A model generated the notes under the pieces. That model searched no databases and had not been told where the DNA came from. It saw only the letters and a program-made list of their open reading frames with translations. A stretch of DNA of 64,000 nucleotides, from contig NZ_CP083757.1 in NCBI RefSeq assembly GCF_020149935.1, forward strand, positions 1,302,001 to 1,366,000, written 5' to 3'. This document shows positions 53,838 to 63,416 of the stretch, one piece after another (position 1 is the first letter of the stretch; each line of letters starts with the position of its first letter). Both the position numbers and the translations under genes were made by a program. Source of the DNA: Marinilongibacter aquaticus (GTDB lineage Bacteria; Bacteroidota; Bacteroidia; Cytophagales; Spirosomataceae).

Positions 53838-55262
53838 TTATTCTGCTCGGCCAATCGGTCTGGTTTCGTGGCCTTCCACACCTGTAAGGGCATCGCCCAA
53901 TTCATAGCGAGCCTTTTCGGCGGCTTTCAACAATTCCTCTTCGATTTCAGGGGCATCCAAACGGATATCGTAACGTTCACCCTGATCACGACGCAAATCG
54001 TACATGGCTTCTTCTACGGTTGTCCACTCGTTGGCTCCACCCGGCATACCGTCCTTACCCGGTGCAAAACCTACGTATGAACGCCCTTTGTGTGGGAACA
54101 CCAATTTGTAATTGCCCACACGTACGGCTTCCAAATTGTTTTTGCGGTAATAATAGTAAAACTCCTTTCTAGGATTGGCCGCAAAATTACCTTTCAGCAA
54201 TTCGCCCAAACTTACGCCGTCGATTTTATGCTTCGGCATTTTGGCTCCCGTCGCTTCTACAATCGTAGGCAAGACGTCGATTGCCGAACTTAAATTGTTG
54301 CAAATTTTTCCCGCAGGAATGGTGCCATTCCAAGCCATCAAACAAGGTACTCTTTGGCCCCCTTCAAATGTCGTGCCTTTGCCTTCACGCAAGCCACCTG
54401 TGCTACCGGCGTGGTTTCCGTAATTGATCCACGGCCCGTTGTCCGAGGTCACAATCATCAATGTATTTTCATCCAAATCAAGTTCTTTCAAGGTCTTGCG
54501 GATTTCACCGATGCTCCAATCCAATTCCATGATCACGTCGCCATACAAGCCTTGGCCAGATTTGCCTCTGAATTTATCCGATACGTGAATGGGTACGTGC
54601 GGCATGGGATGAGCCAAATACACGAAGAAGGGTTCGTCTTGGTGCTTTTTGATAAAGCCCACCGTTTTTTCGGTAAACCAAGTGGTGAACATATTCTGAT
54701 CGGGATTGGTCGCAATGGTTTTGGTGTTTTCGATCAAAGGAAGCGGCGGGTAATAATTTTTCGATGTCGGGTGATTGGGCCACATATCGTTGGAATACGG
54801 GATACCGAAATATTCATCGAAACCGTGGTTTGTAGGCAGAAACTGCGGCAAATGCCCCAAATGCCATTTTCCGTAGGCAGCTGTGGCATACCCTTGGTCT
54901 TTCAGCAAATTCGCAATGGTTTCTTCTTCTTCATTCAAACCGATTTTTGCTCTGTGGTCGATCGCTCCCGAAAAGCCGATGCGGTTGGGGTAACAACCCG
55001 TGAGCAAACCTGCCCTAGACGCCGTACACACCGCTTGAGGCGAGTAGAAATGCGAGAAGAACATGCCCTCGGAGGCCATTTGATCCATATTCGGTGTGCG
55101 GTAACCTGTGGCCCCGTTGATGTCCACATCGCCGTAGCCCATGTCATCGAAATACACGACGATCACGTTGGGCTTACCGGCCCGTTTCTTTTTCACATTG
55201 AACGACAGCAATACGGTGACGCTGGTCAGAATCAATGCCATTCCAATCCATTTGAGTTTCAT
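53838..55262 (-). CDS. Sulfatase (arylsulfatase type, formylglycine-dependent)
   Basis: 474 aa with an N-terminal signal/anchor helix (MALILTSVTVLLSFNV). Metal-binding D39/D40 in VVYFDDMGYGD, and the formylglycine site C79-T-A-S-R in VCTASRAGLLTGCYPNR. YGKWHLG and PFFVYLAHPMPHVP follow, as does the late metal motif VTSDNGPW. It hydrolyses a sulfate ester, probably on a glycan, outside the cytoplasm. The Cys must be converted to formylglycine by a maturase that is not obvious in this window. Transcribed with the second sulfatase gene 68 nt upstream. Confidence 0.93.
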   Translation of the reverse strand: MKLKWIGMALILTSVTVLLSFNVKKKRAGKPNVIVVYFDDMGYGDVDINGATGYRTPNMDQMASEGMFFSHFYSPQAVCTASRAGLLTGCYPNRIGFSGAIDHRAKIGLNEEEETIANLLKDQGYATAAYGKWHLGHLPQFLPTNHGFDEYFGIPYSNDMWPNHPTSKNYYPPLPLIENTKTIATNPDQNMFTTWFTEKTVGFIKKHQDEPFFVYLAHPMPHVPIHVSDKFRGKSGQGLYGDVIMELDWSIGEIRKTLKELDLDENTLMIVTSDNGPWINYGNHAGSTGGLREGKGTTFEGGQRVPCLMAWNGTIPAGKICNNLSSAIDVLPTIVEATGAKMPKHKIDGVSLGELLKGNFAANPRKEFYYYYRKNNLEAVRVGNYKLVFPHKGRSYVGFAPGKDGMPGGANEWTTVEEAMYDLRRDQGERYDIRLDAPEIEEELLKAAEKARYELGDALTGVEGHETRPIGRAE

Positions 55263-55329
55263 ATTTTCTTGTTTGATTTGATATTAGACAATTATTTTCC
55301 GGTTAGGATTTTTCCAGCTTTCGTTTCGA

Positions 55330-56847
55330 TTACCAATTCTCTTTCAAGATTTCTTGAATTATCGGATGCTCTTCGTCGCTGTCGCCGTACTGTTTTTTCA
55401 GTTTGGCCAATTCTTTTTTCAATTTCTTCACCACTTTTTTATAGCTCGCCTCGCCGTACACGTTGTGGTTTTCGCCCGGATCATTTTTAAGATCGTAAAG
55501 CTCCCATGCGGGCGGATAATCCATTTTGTCGCGTGTGTTTGTTTTCCTTTTTTGTCCATAAAAAAGAACCAATTTGTAGCGGTCGGTGCGTATGCCCAAA
55601 TGGGCCGGACGCAAAGGTTCACTTTCCCAATAGCGGTAATAAATACTCTTTCTGTGGTTTTCGCTTTTGCTTCCTTTCAGGTTGTTCCTGAAACTCTGGC
55701 CTTGCATTTCCGGATTTTTGGCCAATCCGGCATAATCCATCAAAGTAGGGGCGAAATCTACGTTCAACAACAAGTCTTCGTTTGTCGAGCCTGCCGGAAT
55801 TTCTTTCGGATAGGAAATCACGAAAGGCATGCGGGCGGACTGTTCATAGATAAACCGCTTATCGAAGAAACTGTGTTCTCCCATAAAATAGCCCTGATCC
55901 GCCGTATAGATCACGATCGTATTTTCCAACAAATCATGGGCTTCCAAATAATCGAGCAGCTTTCCAATGTTTTCATCCACCGCAGCTCCCGAACGCAAAA
56001 AGCTCTTGACAAACCTCTGGTAGGTTTTCTGCCTGATCTCCATTTGGCTCAAACCGGTGGTATCCATGGCACCGCCAGGGTAATGCCCGTTGTGGTTATT
56101 CACGAAACGCTTGGCCAAGATATCCAAAGACCAGCCGTCATGCGACCGACCCGTGGTTTCTTTGCCCTCATCGTATAAGTTATCGGGTTCGGGAATCGTC
56201 ACGTCTTCCAAATAGTCTTTGTACCTTTCGGGATAATCGAAAGGCTCGTGCGTAGACTTAAAGTGGGTCATGAGCATGAAAGGCTTCGATTTATCGCGTT
56301 GTTCCAGCCATTCGATCGATTGCTCGCGAATCACATCAGACGAAAAACCTGCATATGGTTTACCGCCAGCATTTGCATCTTGCCAATTGTCTTTGGTTTT
56401 CAAAATCGGGTCGTGGTATCTTCCTTGTCCGGGCAAAACCATGTAGTAATCGAAACCCGTCGGTTCTTTTTTCAGGTGCCATTTCCCTACAATCGCCGTA
56501 GTATAGCCCGCTGTTTTTAGTTCTTTGGCCACATTGTTGCTATCTGGCGAAAACGAATCGCCCAAGTCGTACACACCATTTCGGTGGCTGTACTGTCCAC
56601 TGATAATCGCTGCACGGCTGGGCACACAAATGGAGTTGGTACAAAACACATTTTTCAAAAGAGCACCACGCTCGCGTATACGAGAAATGTTTTCGTTTTT
56701 CACATAGGGGGCCAAAATACCGCCGTACAATCCCCAAGCTTGGGCCGTGTGGTCATCGGCCATGATGTACAAAATGTTGGGTTTTTGTTGGGCCTGAAGA
56801 GCATGGGCCAAAATCAGAAAAACCAGAAGGGTTAAGCGTCTTTTCAT
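55330..56847 (-). CDS. Sulfatase (formylglycine-dependent, CVPSR type)
   Basis: About 505 aa with signal peptide (LTLLVFLILAHALQAQ). Metal ligands D31/D32 in YIMADDHTAQAWG, formylglycine motif C74-V-P-S-R in SICVPSRAAIISGQYSHR, then VGKWHLKKEPTGFDYY and TADQGYFMGEH for the second half of the metal site. The type resembles glycosaminoglycan or fucan sulfatases (N-sulfoglucosamine/iduronate branch), substrate not certain. First gene of the two-sulfatase unit. The frame reaches 56895, but the signal peptide starts at 56847. Confidence 0.93.
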   Translation of the reverse strand: MKRRLTLLVFLILAHALQAQQKPNILYIMADDHTAQAWGLYGGILAPYVKNENISRIRERGALLKNVFCTNSICVPSRAAIISGQYSHRNGVYDLGDSFSPDSNNVAKELKTAGYTTAIVGKWHLKKEPTGFDYYMVLPGQGRYHDPILKTKDNWQDANAGGKPYAGFSSDVIREQSIEWLEQRDKSKPFMLMTHFKSTHEPFDYPERYKDYLEDVTIPEPDNLYDEGKETTGRSHDGWSLDILAKRFVNNHNGHYPGGAMDTTGLSQMEIRQKTYQRFVKSFLRSGAAVDENIGKLLDYLEAHDLLENTIVIYTADQGYFMGEHSFFDKRFIYEQSARMPFVISYPKEIPAGSTNEDLLLNVDFAPTLMDYAGLAKNPEMQGQSFRNNLKGSKSENHRKSIYYRYWESEPLRPAHLGIRTDRYKLVLFYGQKRKTNTRDKMDYPPAWELYDLKNDPGENHNVYGEASYKKVVKKLKKELAKLKKQYGDSDEEHPIIQEILKENW

Positions 56848-57183
56848 AAGGTTATAAGGTTTGTTGAACCGTCTATTCAATCGGTACAACTTCAATCCGC
56901 AAATCTATTGCGAGCTCCATCTACGCCAAAATTCCGTACCAGAATTTGTTGAAATATGCTCAGATTTATTAACAATCAGTCATGAATTCATCAATTTCCA
57001 AACACAGCATTTCTATCAAAAGGGTATATCAAGTCCAATTTAGGGATAAATAGTTTTTTTTATGCTTCAAATCATCCGTTGATCACAAATACTTGCTTCG
57101 TGCACTTGAAAATGTGTAATTTTTCAGCTTCAATTGTATTTTTTGAAAAAGCTCATTTCATGTCACATTCAAACAAATTAAAA
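56848..57183. other. 336-nt divergent gap between sulfatase and M16 peptidase genes
   Basis: AT-rich, with no gene-like frame and no exact TAnnTTTG element on either strand by eye. A frame running into the M16 gene (from 57079) is not part of the protein, since a signal peptide begins at 57184. Confidence 0.5.
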
Positions 57184-59982
57184 ATGAAAAAATTATTACG
57201 ACTGCGAATGGCCTTTGCTACTGCGGCTTTGGCTGCAGGTGCATTGTCTTTCCAAGCGAAAGCCCAGGATCTCCCGGCCCCGGTAAAGGGTGCCAGCGTG
57301 GAAGGCATCACAGAATATACGCTGGACAACGGCATGAAAGTGCTCTTGTTTCCCGACCAAACGCAGCAAACCGTAACCGTGAACATCACTTACATGGTGG
57401 GTAGCCGACACGAAGGCTACGGCGAAACAGGCATGGCCCACTTGCTGGAACACATGGTCTTCAAAGGTTCGCCAAAGCACAAGGACATCCCCAAAGAACT
57501 TTCTGACCACGGGGCAAGGCCCAACGGCACCACTTGGCTCGACCGAACCAATTATTTCGAAACTTTCAACGCCACGGAAGAAAACCTGAAATGGGCCCTT
57601 GATCTCGAGTCTGATCGCATGGTGAATTCTTTCATCAAAAAAGAGGATCTTGAATCGGAGTTCACCGTGGTTCGCAATGAATTTGAGATGGGCGAAAACA
57701 ACCCGAATAGTGTTTTGATGGACCGCATCATTTCGGCCGGATACCTTTGGCACAATTACGGCAACAGCACCATCGGCTCTCGCGAAGACATCGAGCGTGT
57801 GCCCATCGACAAGCTGCAAGCTTTTTATCATAAATATTATCAGCCCGACAATGCCATTTTGATCGTGGCAGGAAAAATCGATCCCGAAAAAACCTTGACA
57901 TTGGTAAATGAGTACTTTGGTGGCATTCCAAAACCAGAGCGTGAGCTTGCTCCAACCTATACACGTGAACCTGCACAAGATACCGAACGCGAGGTGGTTT
58001 TACAACGCGTGGGCGATGTGCAATTTCTGGGAGCCATGTACCATGTTCCGCCGGGCACGCACAAGGATTACCCAGCCATGGATGTGCTCACGGATGTAAT
58101 GGCCAGCGAACCTTCTGGCCCTTTGTACAAAGCTTTGGTAGACGGCAAACTGGCCTCGGCACAATTTGGTTTTGTGCGGGCTTTGAAAGAGCCAGGCTAT
58201 GCCTACTTCGGTGCTGTAGTCGCCAAGGATAAAAGCTTGGATTCGGCGAAAACCGTATTTCTGGCTACGCTAGACAGTGCCCAAACACGCACTTTCACAG
58301 AAGAAGAAGTAAACCGTGCCAAATCGCAAACAGCCAAGTATTTCGATCAGGTTTCACGCAATTCTGAGGCTTTCGCCAAACTATTGAGCGAATTCATTGC
58401 CATGGGCGACTGGCGTACCTTCTTCCTTTTCCGCGACGGCGTTGAAAAGGTTACACCCGAAGATGTATCGCGGGTAGCCAAGTATTATTTCAAACCTACA
58501 AACCGTACTGTTGGTGAATTTATCCCCACCAGCACACCCGATCGCGTACATGTACCCGAGGCACCCGATGTGGCCGAATTGGTAAAAGATTACAAAGGCC
58601 GTGAAGAAATCAGTCAAGGCGAAGTGTTCGAAGCCTCGCCCGACAATATCGAAAACAGAACCCACAAAGGTGAATTGAAAAACGGCTTGAAATACGCATT
58701 CTTGTCTAAAGGCACGCGTGGTGAAACCGTAAATGGACAATTGACCCTGCATATAGGCACCAAAGAAAGCTTGAGCAATTTGGGTGTAGTCGACAACATG
58801 ACGGCCCAAATGCTGATGATGGGTTCAGAAAGCTTCAGTCGTCAGGAAATCAAGGACAAACTGAATGCTTTGAAAAGCTCTGTATCGATCAACGGTGGAG
58901 GCAGTGTGGTCAATGTCAACATCAACTCCACACGCAAAAGCCTGCCCGAAGTTTTGGCTATTGTGGAAGACGTCTTGAAAAACCCCACTTTCGATGAGAA
59001 TGAATTGCAAAACCTGAAAGAAGAGGAAAGAGCCGGTTTGGAATCGCAACAAAGCGAACCGATGGCATTGGCCGGACGCCTGTATTCGAAAACCATGAGC
59101 CCCTACCCTAAAGGAGACGTTCGCTATGTGCCCAGCATCTCCGAACAGCTGGAGTTTCTTTCTGCGGTGAAAGTAGAAGACTTGAAGGCTTTCCATAAAA
59201 AAATGTACGGAGCCTCACATGCCGAATTCTCATTGGTAGGCGATTTTGATGAAAACGAAGTCAAAAAAGACATCGAAAGCCGATTTGGCAATTGGAAAAA
59301 CCCAAGTGCATACAAACGCATGGCCGACGACTTTGTGGTCAATCCGGTAAAATCGGAAAAAATTGAAACGCCAGATAAAGCCAATGCTCTTTTCCTTTCG
59401 GGAATAAACCTCAAAATCAACGACGAAAACAAAGATTATCCTTCTCTTATGGTGGGCAATTATCTGCTGGGCGGTGGCTTTTTGAACAGCCGATTGGCCG
59501 TGCGTATCCGTCAGAAAGAGGGTATAAGCTACGGCGTGGGTAGCCAAGTCTCCGTGCCTTCGTTGGATGAAGACGGTCGATTCACTACTTATGCGATCTA
59601 CGCACCAGAAAATAGCGAGAAATTGGTTTCGGCATTCTTGGAAGAAATCAACCGCGTACGAAACGAAGGTTTCACGCAAGAAGAACTCGATAAGGCCAAA
59701 GAAGGTATTCTTCAGGGGCGTCAGGTGCATTGGTCGAAAGACAATGAATTGGTGGGCGAACTGAATGACAATCTTTTCATTGGACGGACCATGAAATATG
59801 CCGACGATTTCAACAAAAAATTGGAAAGCTTGACCTTGGATGAGGTAAACAATACATTCAGAAAGTATATCGAACCTTCGAAATTGACAATTATTCAAGC
59901 GGGCGATTTCAGTAAGAAGTTTTCAGACAACACCACATCGGAAGAAAAACCCGCAAGTGGAAGCGTGTCTGGAGCTGAATAA
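57184..59982 (+). CDS. M16 family zinc metalloprotease (two-domain pitrilysin type)
   Basis: About 932 aa, exported (FATAALAAGALSFQAKAQ). The inverted zinc motif H86-L-L-E89-H90 (GMAHLLEHMVFKG) and the later Glu region (FTVVRNEFEMGENNPN) are intact, so the first M16 unit is active. A second, inactive unit starts near 510 (LKNGLKYAFLSKG, VVDNMTAQMLMMGSESFS) without HxxEH, as usual for such pairs. It degrades peptides in the periplasm or outside. The tail is low-complexity (TTSEEKPASGSVSG). Confidence 0.92.
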   Translation: MKKLLRLRMAFATAALAAGALSFQAKAQDLPAPVKGASVEGITEYTLDNGMKVLLFPDQTQQTVTVNITYMVGSRHEGYGETGMAHLLEHMVFKGSPKHKDIPKELSDHGARPNGTTWLDRTNYFETFNATEENLKWALDLESDRMVNSFIKKEDLESEFTVVRNEFEMGENNPNSVLMDRIISAGYLWHNYGNSTIGSREDIERVPIDKLQAFYHKYYQPDNAILIVAGKIDPEKTLTLVNEYFGGIPKPERELAPTYTREPAQDTEREVVLQRVGDVQFLGAMYHVPPGTHKDYPAMDVLTDVMASEPSGPLYKALVDGKLASAQFGFVRALKEPGYAYFGAVVAKDKSLDSAKTVFLATLDSAQTRTFTEEEVNRAKSQTAKYFDQVSRNSEAFAKLLSEFIAMGDWRTFFLFRDGVEKVTPEDVSRVAKYYFKPTNRTVGEFIPTSTPDRVHVPEAPDVAELVKDYKGREEISQGEVFEASPDNIENRTHKGELKNGLKYAFLSKGTRGETVNGQLTLHIGTKESLSNLGVVDNMTAQMLMMGSESFSRQEIKDKLNALKSSVSINGGGSVVNVNINSTRKSLPEVLAIVEDVLKNPTFDENELQNLKEEERAGLESQQSEPMALAGRLYSKTMSPYPKGDVRYVPSISEQLEFLSAVKVEDLKAFHKKMYGASHAEFSLVGDFDENEVKKDIESRFGNWKNPSAYKRMADDFVVNPVKSEKIETPDKANALFLSGINLKINDENKDYPSLMVGNYLLGGGFLNSRLAVRIRQKEGISYGVGSQVSVPSLDEDGRFTTYAIYAPENSEKLVSAFLEEINRVRNEGFTQEELDKAKEGILQGRQVHWSKDNELVGELNDNLFIGRTMKYADDFNKKLESLTLDEVNNTFRKYIEPSKLTIIQAGDFSKKFSDNTTSEEKPASGSVSGAE

Positions 59983-60006
59983 GGCTTAGCACACAAACTT
60001 AAACCG

Positions 60007-60040
60007 AAGGCCCTGTAAATTTTGCAGGGCCTTTATTTTT
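60007..60040. terminator. Bidirectional terminator between M16 and epimerase genes
   Basis: AAGGCCCTG and CAGGGCCTT pair over 9 bp, extended by TAAA/TTTG-type pairs, followed by TTATTTTTTG. Serves both converging genes. Confidence 0.8.
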
Positions 60041-60941
60041 TGTAAATATCTCGTAAAGCGGGCTCCAAACTTTCGAATTGGAAATTGAAGCCATTGGCCA
60101 ACACTTTGGCTGCAGACACCTTGTTTCCTCCCAAAACCAACTGAGCCCTTTCTCCCATCATCAGCTTAAGGGCCGATTCGGGCACATTGGGCATCCAAAA
60201 GGGGCGATCCAGCACTTTGGCCAAAACCTGCATAAAATGATTATTCTTCTCGGCATTGGGCGAAACTGCATTGAAACGGCCATCGAAATTCTTATTCAAA
60301 CTGGCCATCAGGAATAAGCGGCACAGGTCGTCGATATGAATCCAAGACATCCATTGCTCTCCCGAGCCAAGCGGCGATCCCGCCCCCATTTTCACCGGTA
60401 AATCCATTTTACCCAAGGCTCCACCAGAAGCTGAAAGCACAATGCCAATTCGCAATTTGGCCACACGGCAGTTCAATGTTTCTCCAAAATTTGCCGCGGC
60501 CGCTTCCCATTGCAGCACCACATCCGCGATATAATCTGTACCGGGTTCATGAATTTCGGTTTGCAAGTCATCGCCCGAATCAAAACCATAATAACCCACA
60601 CCCGAAGCCGACACCAGAGTTTTGGGCGAAAGCCCTTCCTTCTGAAAGGCCTTGGCCAAAAAAGCCAAGGGTTTCACCCGCGAATCAATAATTTCCTTCT
60701 TTCGCTTTTCGGTCCACGACTTGTCTACAATACCCGCTCCAGCCAAATGAATCACACAATCCACGGCTTCCAAAGCTCCAGCCTGAATCTCGCCCTTTTC
60801 GATATCCCATTGAAAACAATCGACACCCGAAATTTGCTGGGCCGAGCGTGAAAGCACCCGTACTTTGTGGCCACTTTCCAGCAAATGGGCAATCAGTCTT
60901 CGGCCAATCATCCCCGAACCTCCAGTAATTAGATATTGCAT
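60033..60941 (-). CDS. TIGR01777 family NAD(P)-binding epimerase-like protein (YfcH/SDR39U1)
   Basis: 302 aa. N-terminal ITGGSGMIGRRLIAHLLESGH is the SDR nucleotide motif (shortened GGSGMIG). VDCVIHLAGAGIVDKSW, LVSASGVGYYG, RIGIVLSASGGALGKM and the C-terminal DUF1731-type KVLDRPFWMPNVPESALKLMMGE are all typical. The catalytic YxxxK pair is not obvious, as is common in this branch. A role in cell division has been proposed for relatives, but there is no proof. It overlaps the terminator shared with the M16 gene. Confidence 0.9.
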   Translation of the reverse strand: MQYLITGGSGMIGRRLIAHLLESGHKVRVLSRSAQQISGVDCFQWDIEKGEIQAGALEAVDCVIHLAGAGIVDKSWTEKRKKEIIDSRVKPLAFLAKAFQKEGLSPKTLVSASGVGYYGFDSGDDLQTEIHEPGTDYIADVVLQWEAAAANFGETLNCRVAKLRIGIVLSASGGALGKMDLPVKMGAGSPLGSGEQWMSWIHIDDLCRLFLMASLNKNFDGRFNAVSPNAEKNNHFMQVLAKVLDRPFWMPNVPESALKLMMGERAQLVLGGNKVSAAKVLANGFNFQFESLEPALRDIYKK

Positions 60942-61062
60942 AAACGGTATTGTGGTTTTGTACTGAAAACAAAGAGCTCGGCCATAAAATTCGACCCTGG
61001 ATCAATTGAAGCGTTGAATCTTTTCATATTGCGAATCGTTATGTATTCCGAAAGGAGAATGG

Positions 61063-61070
61063 TAGCTTTG
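61063..61070 (+). promoter_or_regulatory. Bacteroidota -7 element TAGCTTTG upstream of panD
   Basis: Exact TAnnTTTG 32 nt before the panD start, followed by CAGC. No -33 TTTG at the usual distance. Confidence 0.42.
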
Positions 61071-61102
61071 CAGCTCAAAACAGAACAACAAAACAAACAG
61101 CA

Positions 61103-61453
61103 ATGTTGATCAATGTTTTCAAGTCTAAGATCCACCGTGTGAAAGTAACACAGGCCGAACTGAACTATGTAGGCAGTGTGACCATCGATGAAGATTTGCT
61201 CGATGCCGCGGGAATCAAAGAAAATGAGAGAGTACAGATCGTGAACAACCACAATGGGGAACGTCTGGAAACCTACGCCATCAAAGGCAAAAGAGGATCG
61301 GGCATTATTTGCCTGAACGGAGCTGCTGCACGAAAAGCCCAACCCGGCGACGTGGTCATCATTATCTCTTATGCTTGGATGACCCCTGAAGAAGCGAGCA
61401 CACACAAACCTGTCGTTGTTTTTCCCGACGAAAACAATCAGATCATTAAATAA
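61103..61453 (+). CDS. panD: Aspartate 1-decarboxylase proenzyme
   Basis: 116 aa, normal length. The self-cleavage site G24-S25 ([10 protein letters not shown]) produces the pyruvoyl group on the alpha chain. K9 in the KSKIHR motif and [12 protein letters not shown] and LNGAAAR complete the family signature. It makes beta-alanine for pantothenate and CoA. The flippase-like gene 89 nt downstream on the same strand may be co-transcribed; other pan genes are not nearby. Confidence 0.95.
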   Translation: MLINVFKSKIHRVKVTQAELNYVGSVTIDEDLLDAAGIKENERVQIVNNHNGERLETYAIKGKRGSGIICLNGAAARKAQPGDVVIIISYAWMTPEEASTHKPVVVFPDENNQIIK

Positions 61454-61542
61454 AGTGGAAACCATAGCTTTGCCAAGAAAGCACACATTGGATTTTTGGC
61501 ATTGTTCCGTATCCGCAACTTAAACCAGCCTAAGTCTTTTCG

Positions 61543-62535
61543 ATGAAACCGGGTCAAATAATCAAGTTTCTTATTTCCGCGGGCATCACATTGCTCCTGC
61601 TTTGGTTTGTCCTGAAGGGAATCAATCTCGACAAACTCTGGGAAAACATAAAAGAGGCCAATTATTTCTGGGTTTTGTTGGCCGGATTCATGGCTTTGGT
61701 GGCCCATTGGAGTAGAGCTTACCGCTGGAAACTGATGTTGCAGCCCATGGGCTACGATCCTTCGGCTTTTCGAAGCACTTTGGCCGTATTGATCGGTTAC
61801 CTGACCAACTTGTTGCTTCCCCGAGCCGGAGAACTCGCTCGCTCGGCCAGCTTGAAAGATTTGGAAAAAGTGCCTTTCGAAAAATCTTTTGGTGCCGTGG
61901 TGGCCGAACGCATCATCGACCTCTTGGTTTTGGCCTTGTTGATTATGCTGAATCTAGCCTTGGAATTCGATCGCCTAAAAGGCTTTTTCATCGAGCTTCT
62001 GGGCGAAAAATTATCCAATCCTGTGTTGCTTCTATCAGTGCTTGCAGGCGGGCTGCTCTTGGCTATTTTGTGTGTGCGTTGGATCAAAAAAAACGATGAA
62101 AAATTGAGCCAAAACAATCTATACAACAAAGCAAAATCTTTATTTCTAGGTCTTTGGGAGGGATTCACTTCCATTCGAAATTTAAAAAAGCCCAGAGCTT
62201 TTATTGCCCACACCTTGCTCATCTGGACCATGTATTATCTCATGACCTGGTTTCTTTGCTTTTCAATGCCACAAACGGCAGGTCTTGGCCCATTGGCCGG
62301 GCTTACCATGCTTGTAATGGGTACAATTGGCATGGCCGCACCTACGGTGGGAGGAATCGGCAGCTATCATTTTTTGGTGGGCAAAATAGTGGAATTGTAT
62401 GGCCTCAATGCCCAAGACGGCATTACTTTGGCCACTTTCATGCACACCATGCAGGGCATTCTGTTCGTTGTGCTATTTGGTCTCACAGCTCTTTTGATTT
62501 CCTTTTTTATCCGAAGAAAAGGCCAGTCGTCCTGA
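61543..62535 (+). CDS. Flippase-like (UPF0104 / AglD-type) membrane protein
   Basis: 330 aa with about eight helices. IKFLISAGITLLLLWFVLKG at the start, SRAYRWKLMLQPMG, IGYLTNLLLPRAGELARS and GMAAPTVGGIGSYHFLVG are the lysylphosphatidylglycerol synthase transmembrane domain motifs. Without the C-terminal aminoacyl transfer domain it is grouped as a flippase-like protein, possibly for lipids or lipid-linked sugars. Followed by a zinc peptidase gene 105 nt later. Confidence 0.87.
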   Translation: MKPGQIIKFLISAGITLLLLWFVLKGINLDKLWENIKEANYFWVLLAGFMALVAHWSRAYRWKLMLQPMGYDPSAFRSTLAVLIGYLTNLLLPRAGELARSASLKDLEKVPFEKSFGAVVAERIIDLLVLALLIMLNLALEFDRLKGFFIELLGEKLSNPVLLLSVLAGGLLLAILCVRWIKKNDEKLSQNNLYNKAKSLFLGLWEGFTSIRNLKKPRAFIAHTLLIWTMYYLMTWFLCFSMPQTAGLGPLAGLTMLVMGTIGMAAPTVGGIGSYHFLVGKIVELYGLNAQDGITLATFMHTMQGILFVVLFGLTALLISFFIRRKGQSS

Positions 62536-62640
62536 TTTTCAACCATTGATCGAAAAGCGGAAACGTAGGGAATTTGGATAATACATAAGCTGTTTTGATA
62601 AAAGAATTGGATAGAAAACAAACACTAAATACGTATTTAT

Positions 62641-63345
62641 ATGGGAATGATCATGTTGATAAGTTTGGTTTTCATGGGGATAAGCTGGATTGTCTCCAGT
62701 CGATTGAAAAGCAAATTCAAAGAATATTCACGTGTGGGCTTGCACAATGGCCTCAGTGGTGCCGAAATAGCCCGTAAAATGCTCAACGACAACGGCATTT
62801 ATGATGTCAAGATCACGCAAGTTGATGGACAATTGACAGACCATTACAATCCGCAAAACAAAACCGTAAACTTGAGTTCGGATGTCTATCACGGTCGCAG
62901 TGCGGCCTCAGCTGCCGTAGCGGCTCACGAATGCGGCCATGCCGTACAGCATGCCACCGCTTATGCCGCTCTAAGGATGCGTTCGGCCATGGTACCTGCT
63001 GTGAGTTTCGCTTCACGCGTAATGGGCATGCTCAACATGTTTTTGTTCATGGGTGGATTTTATATGATCACGCAAGGCTCGGCTTTTGGCAATATGCTTT
63101 TGCTGGTCTTGATTGGAGTAAACGGAGCCTTGGCTGCATTTTCTTTGATCACATTGCCTGTGGAATTCGACGCCAGCAATCGGGCCTTGAAATGGATGGA
63201 ACAAAGAAACGTGGTGAGCCAGCCTGAGCACGCCATGGCCAAAGATGCCTTGAAATGGGCTGCTCTAACCTATGTGGTAGGGGCTTTGGCTGCGGTAGCC
63301 AACTTGGCTTATTATGTGATGATATTTTTGGGTAGAAGAGATTAA
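62641..63345 (+). CDS. YugP-like membrane zinc metallopeptidase
   Basis: 234 aa, close to the family length. A first helix at 1-20 (MIMLISLVFMGISWIVSS), then GLSGAEIARKMLNDNGI, the zinc motif H96-E-C-G-H100 (AAHECGHAVQHA), two further helices around 125-170 and one at the C-terminus. PVEFDASNRALKWM is also typical of the family. The protease is presumed active at the cytoplasmic face, but its substrate is unknown. Confidence 0.9.
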   Translation: MGMIMLISLVFMGISWIVSSRLKSKFKEYSRVGLHNGLSGAEIARKMLNDNGIYDVKITQVDGQLTDHYNPQNKTVNLSSDVYHGRSAASAAVAAHECGHAVQHATAYAALRMRSAMVPAVSFASRVMGMLNMFLFMGGFYMITQGSAFGNMLLLVLIGVNGALAAFSLITLPVEFDASNRALKWMEQRNVVSQPEHAMAKDALKWAALTYVVGALAAVANLAYYVMIFLGRRD

Positions 63346-63373
63346 GAATCGTCTTTTCAATCTTGCCAAAAGA

Positions 63374-63408
63374 AAAGCGGGCGGCCTTCGGCCGCCCGCT
63401 TTATTTAT
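63374..63408. terminator. Very strong GC-rich terminator
   Basis: Arms AAAGCGGGCGGCC (63374-63386) and GGCCGCCCGCTTT (63390-63402) pair perfectly over 13 bp with loop TTC, followed by ATTTATAT. Lies between converging genes. Confidence 0.88.
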
Positions 63409-63416
63409 ATTTCTCC

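Noticed and set aside
53347-53905. Open frames of 60-157 codons on both strands across the CRISPR array
   Set aside because: They arise because the repeat plus spacer is 66 nt, so no stop enters the frame; the translations are the repeat read over and over.
54354-55490. 378-codon plus-strand frame opposite the first sulfatase
   Set aside because: Antisense shadow of a clear sulfatase gene; composition not protein-like.
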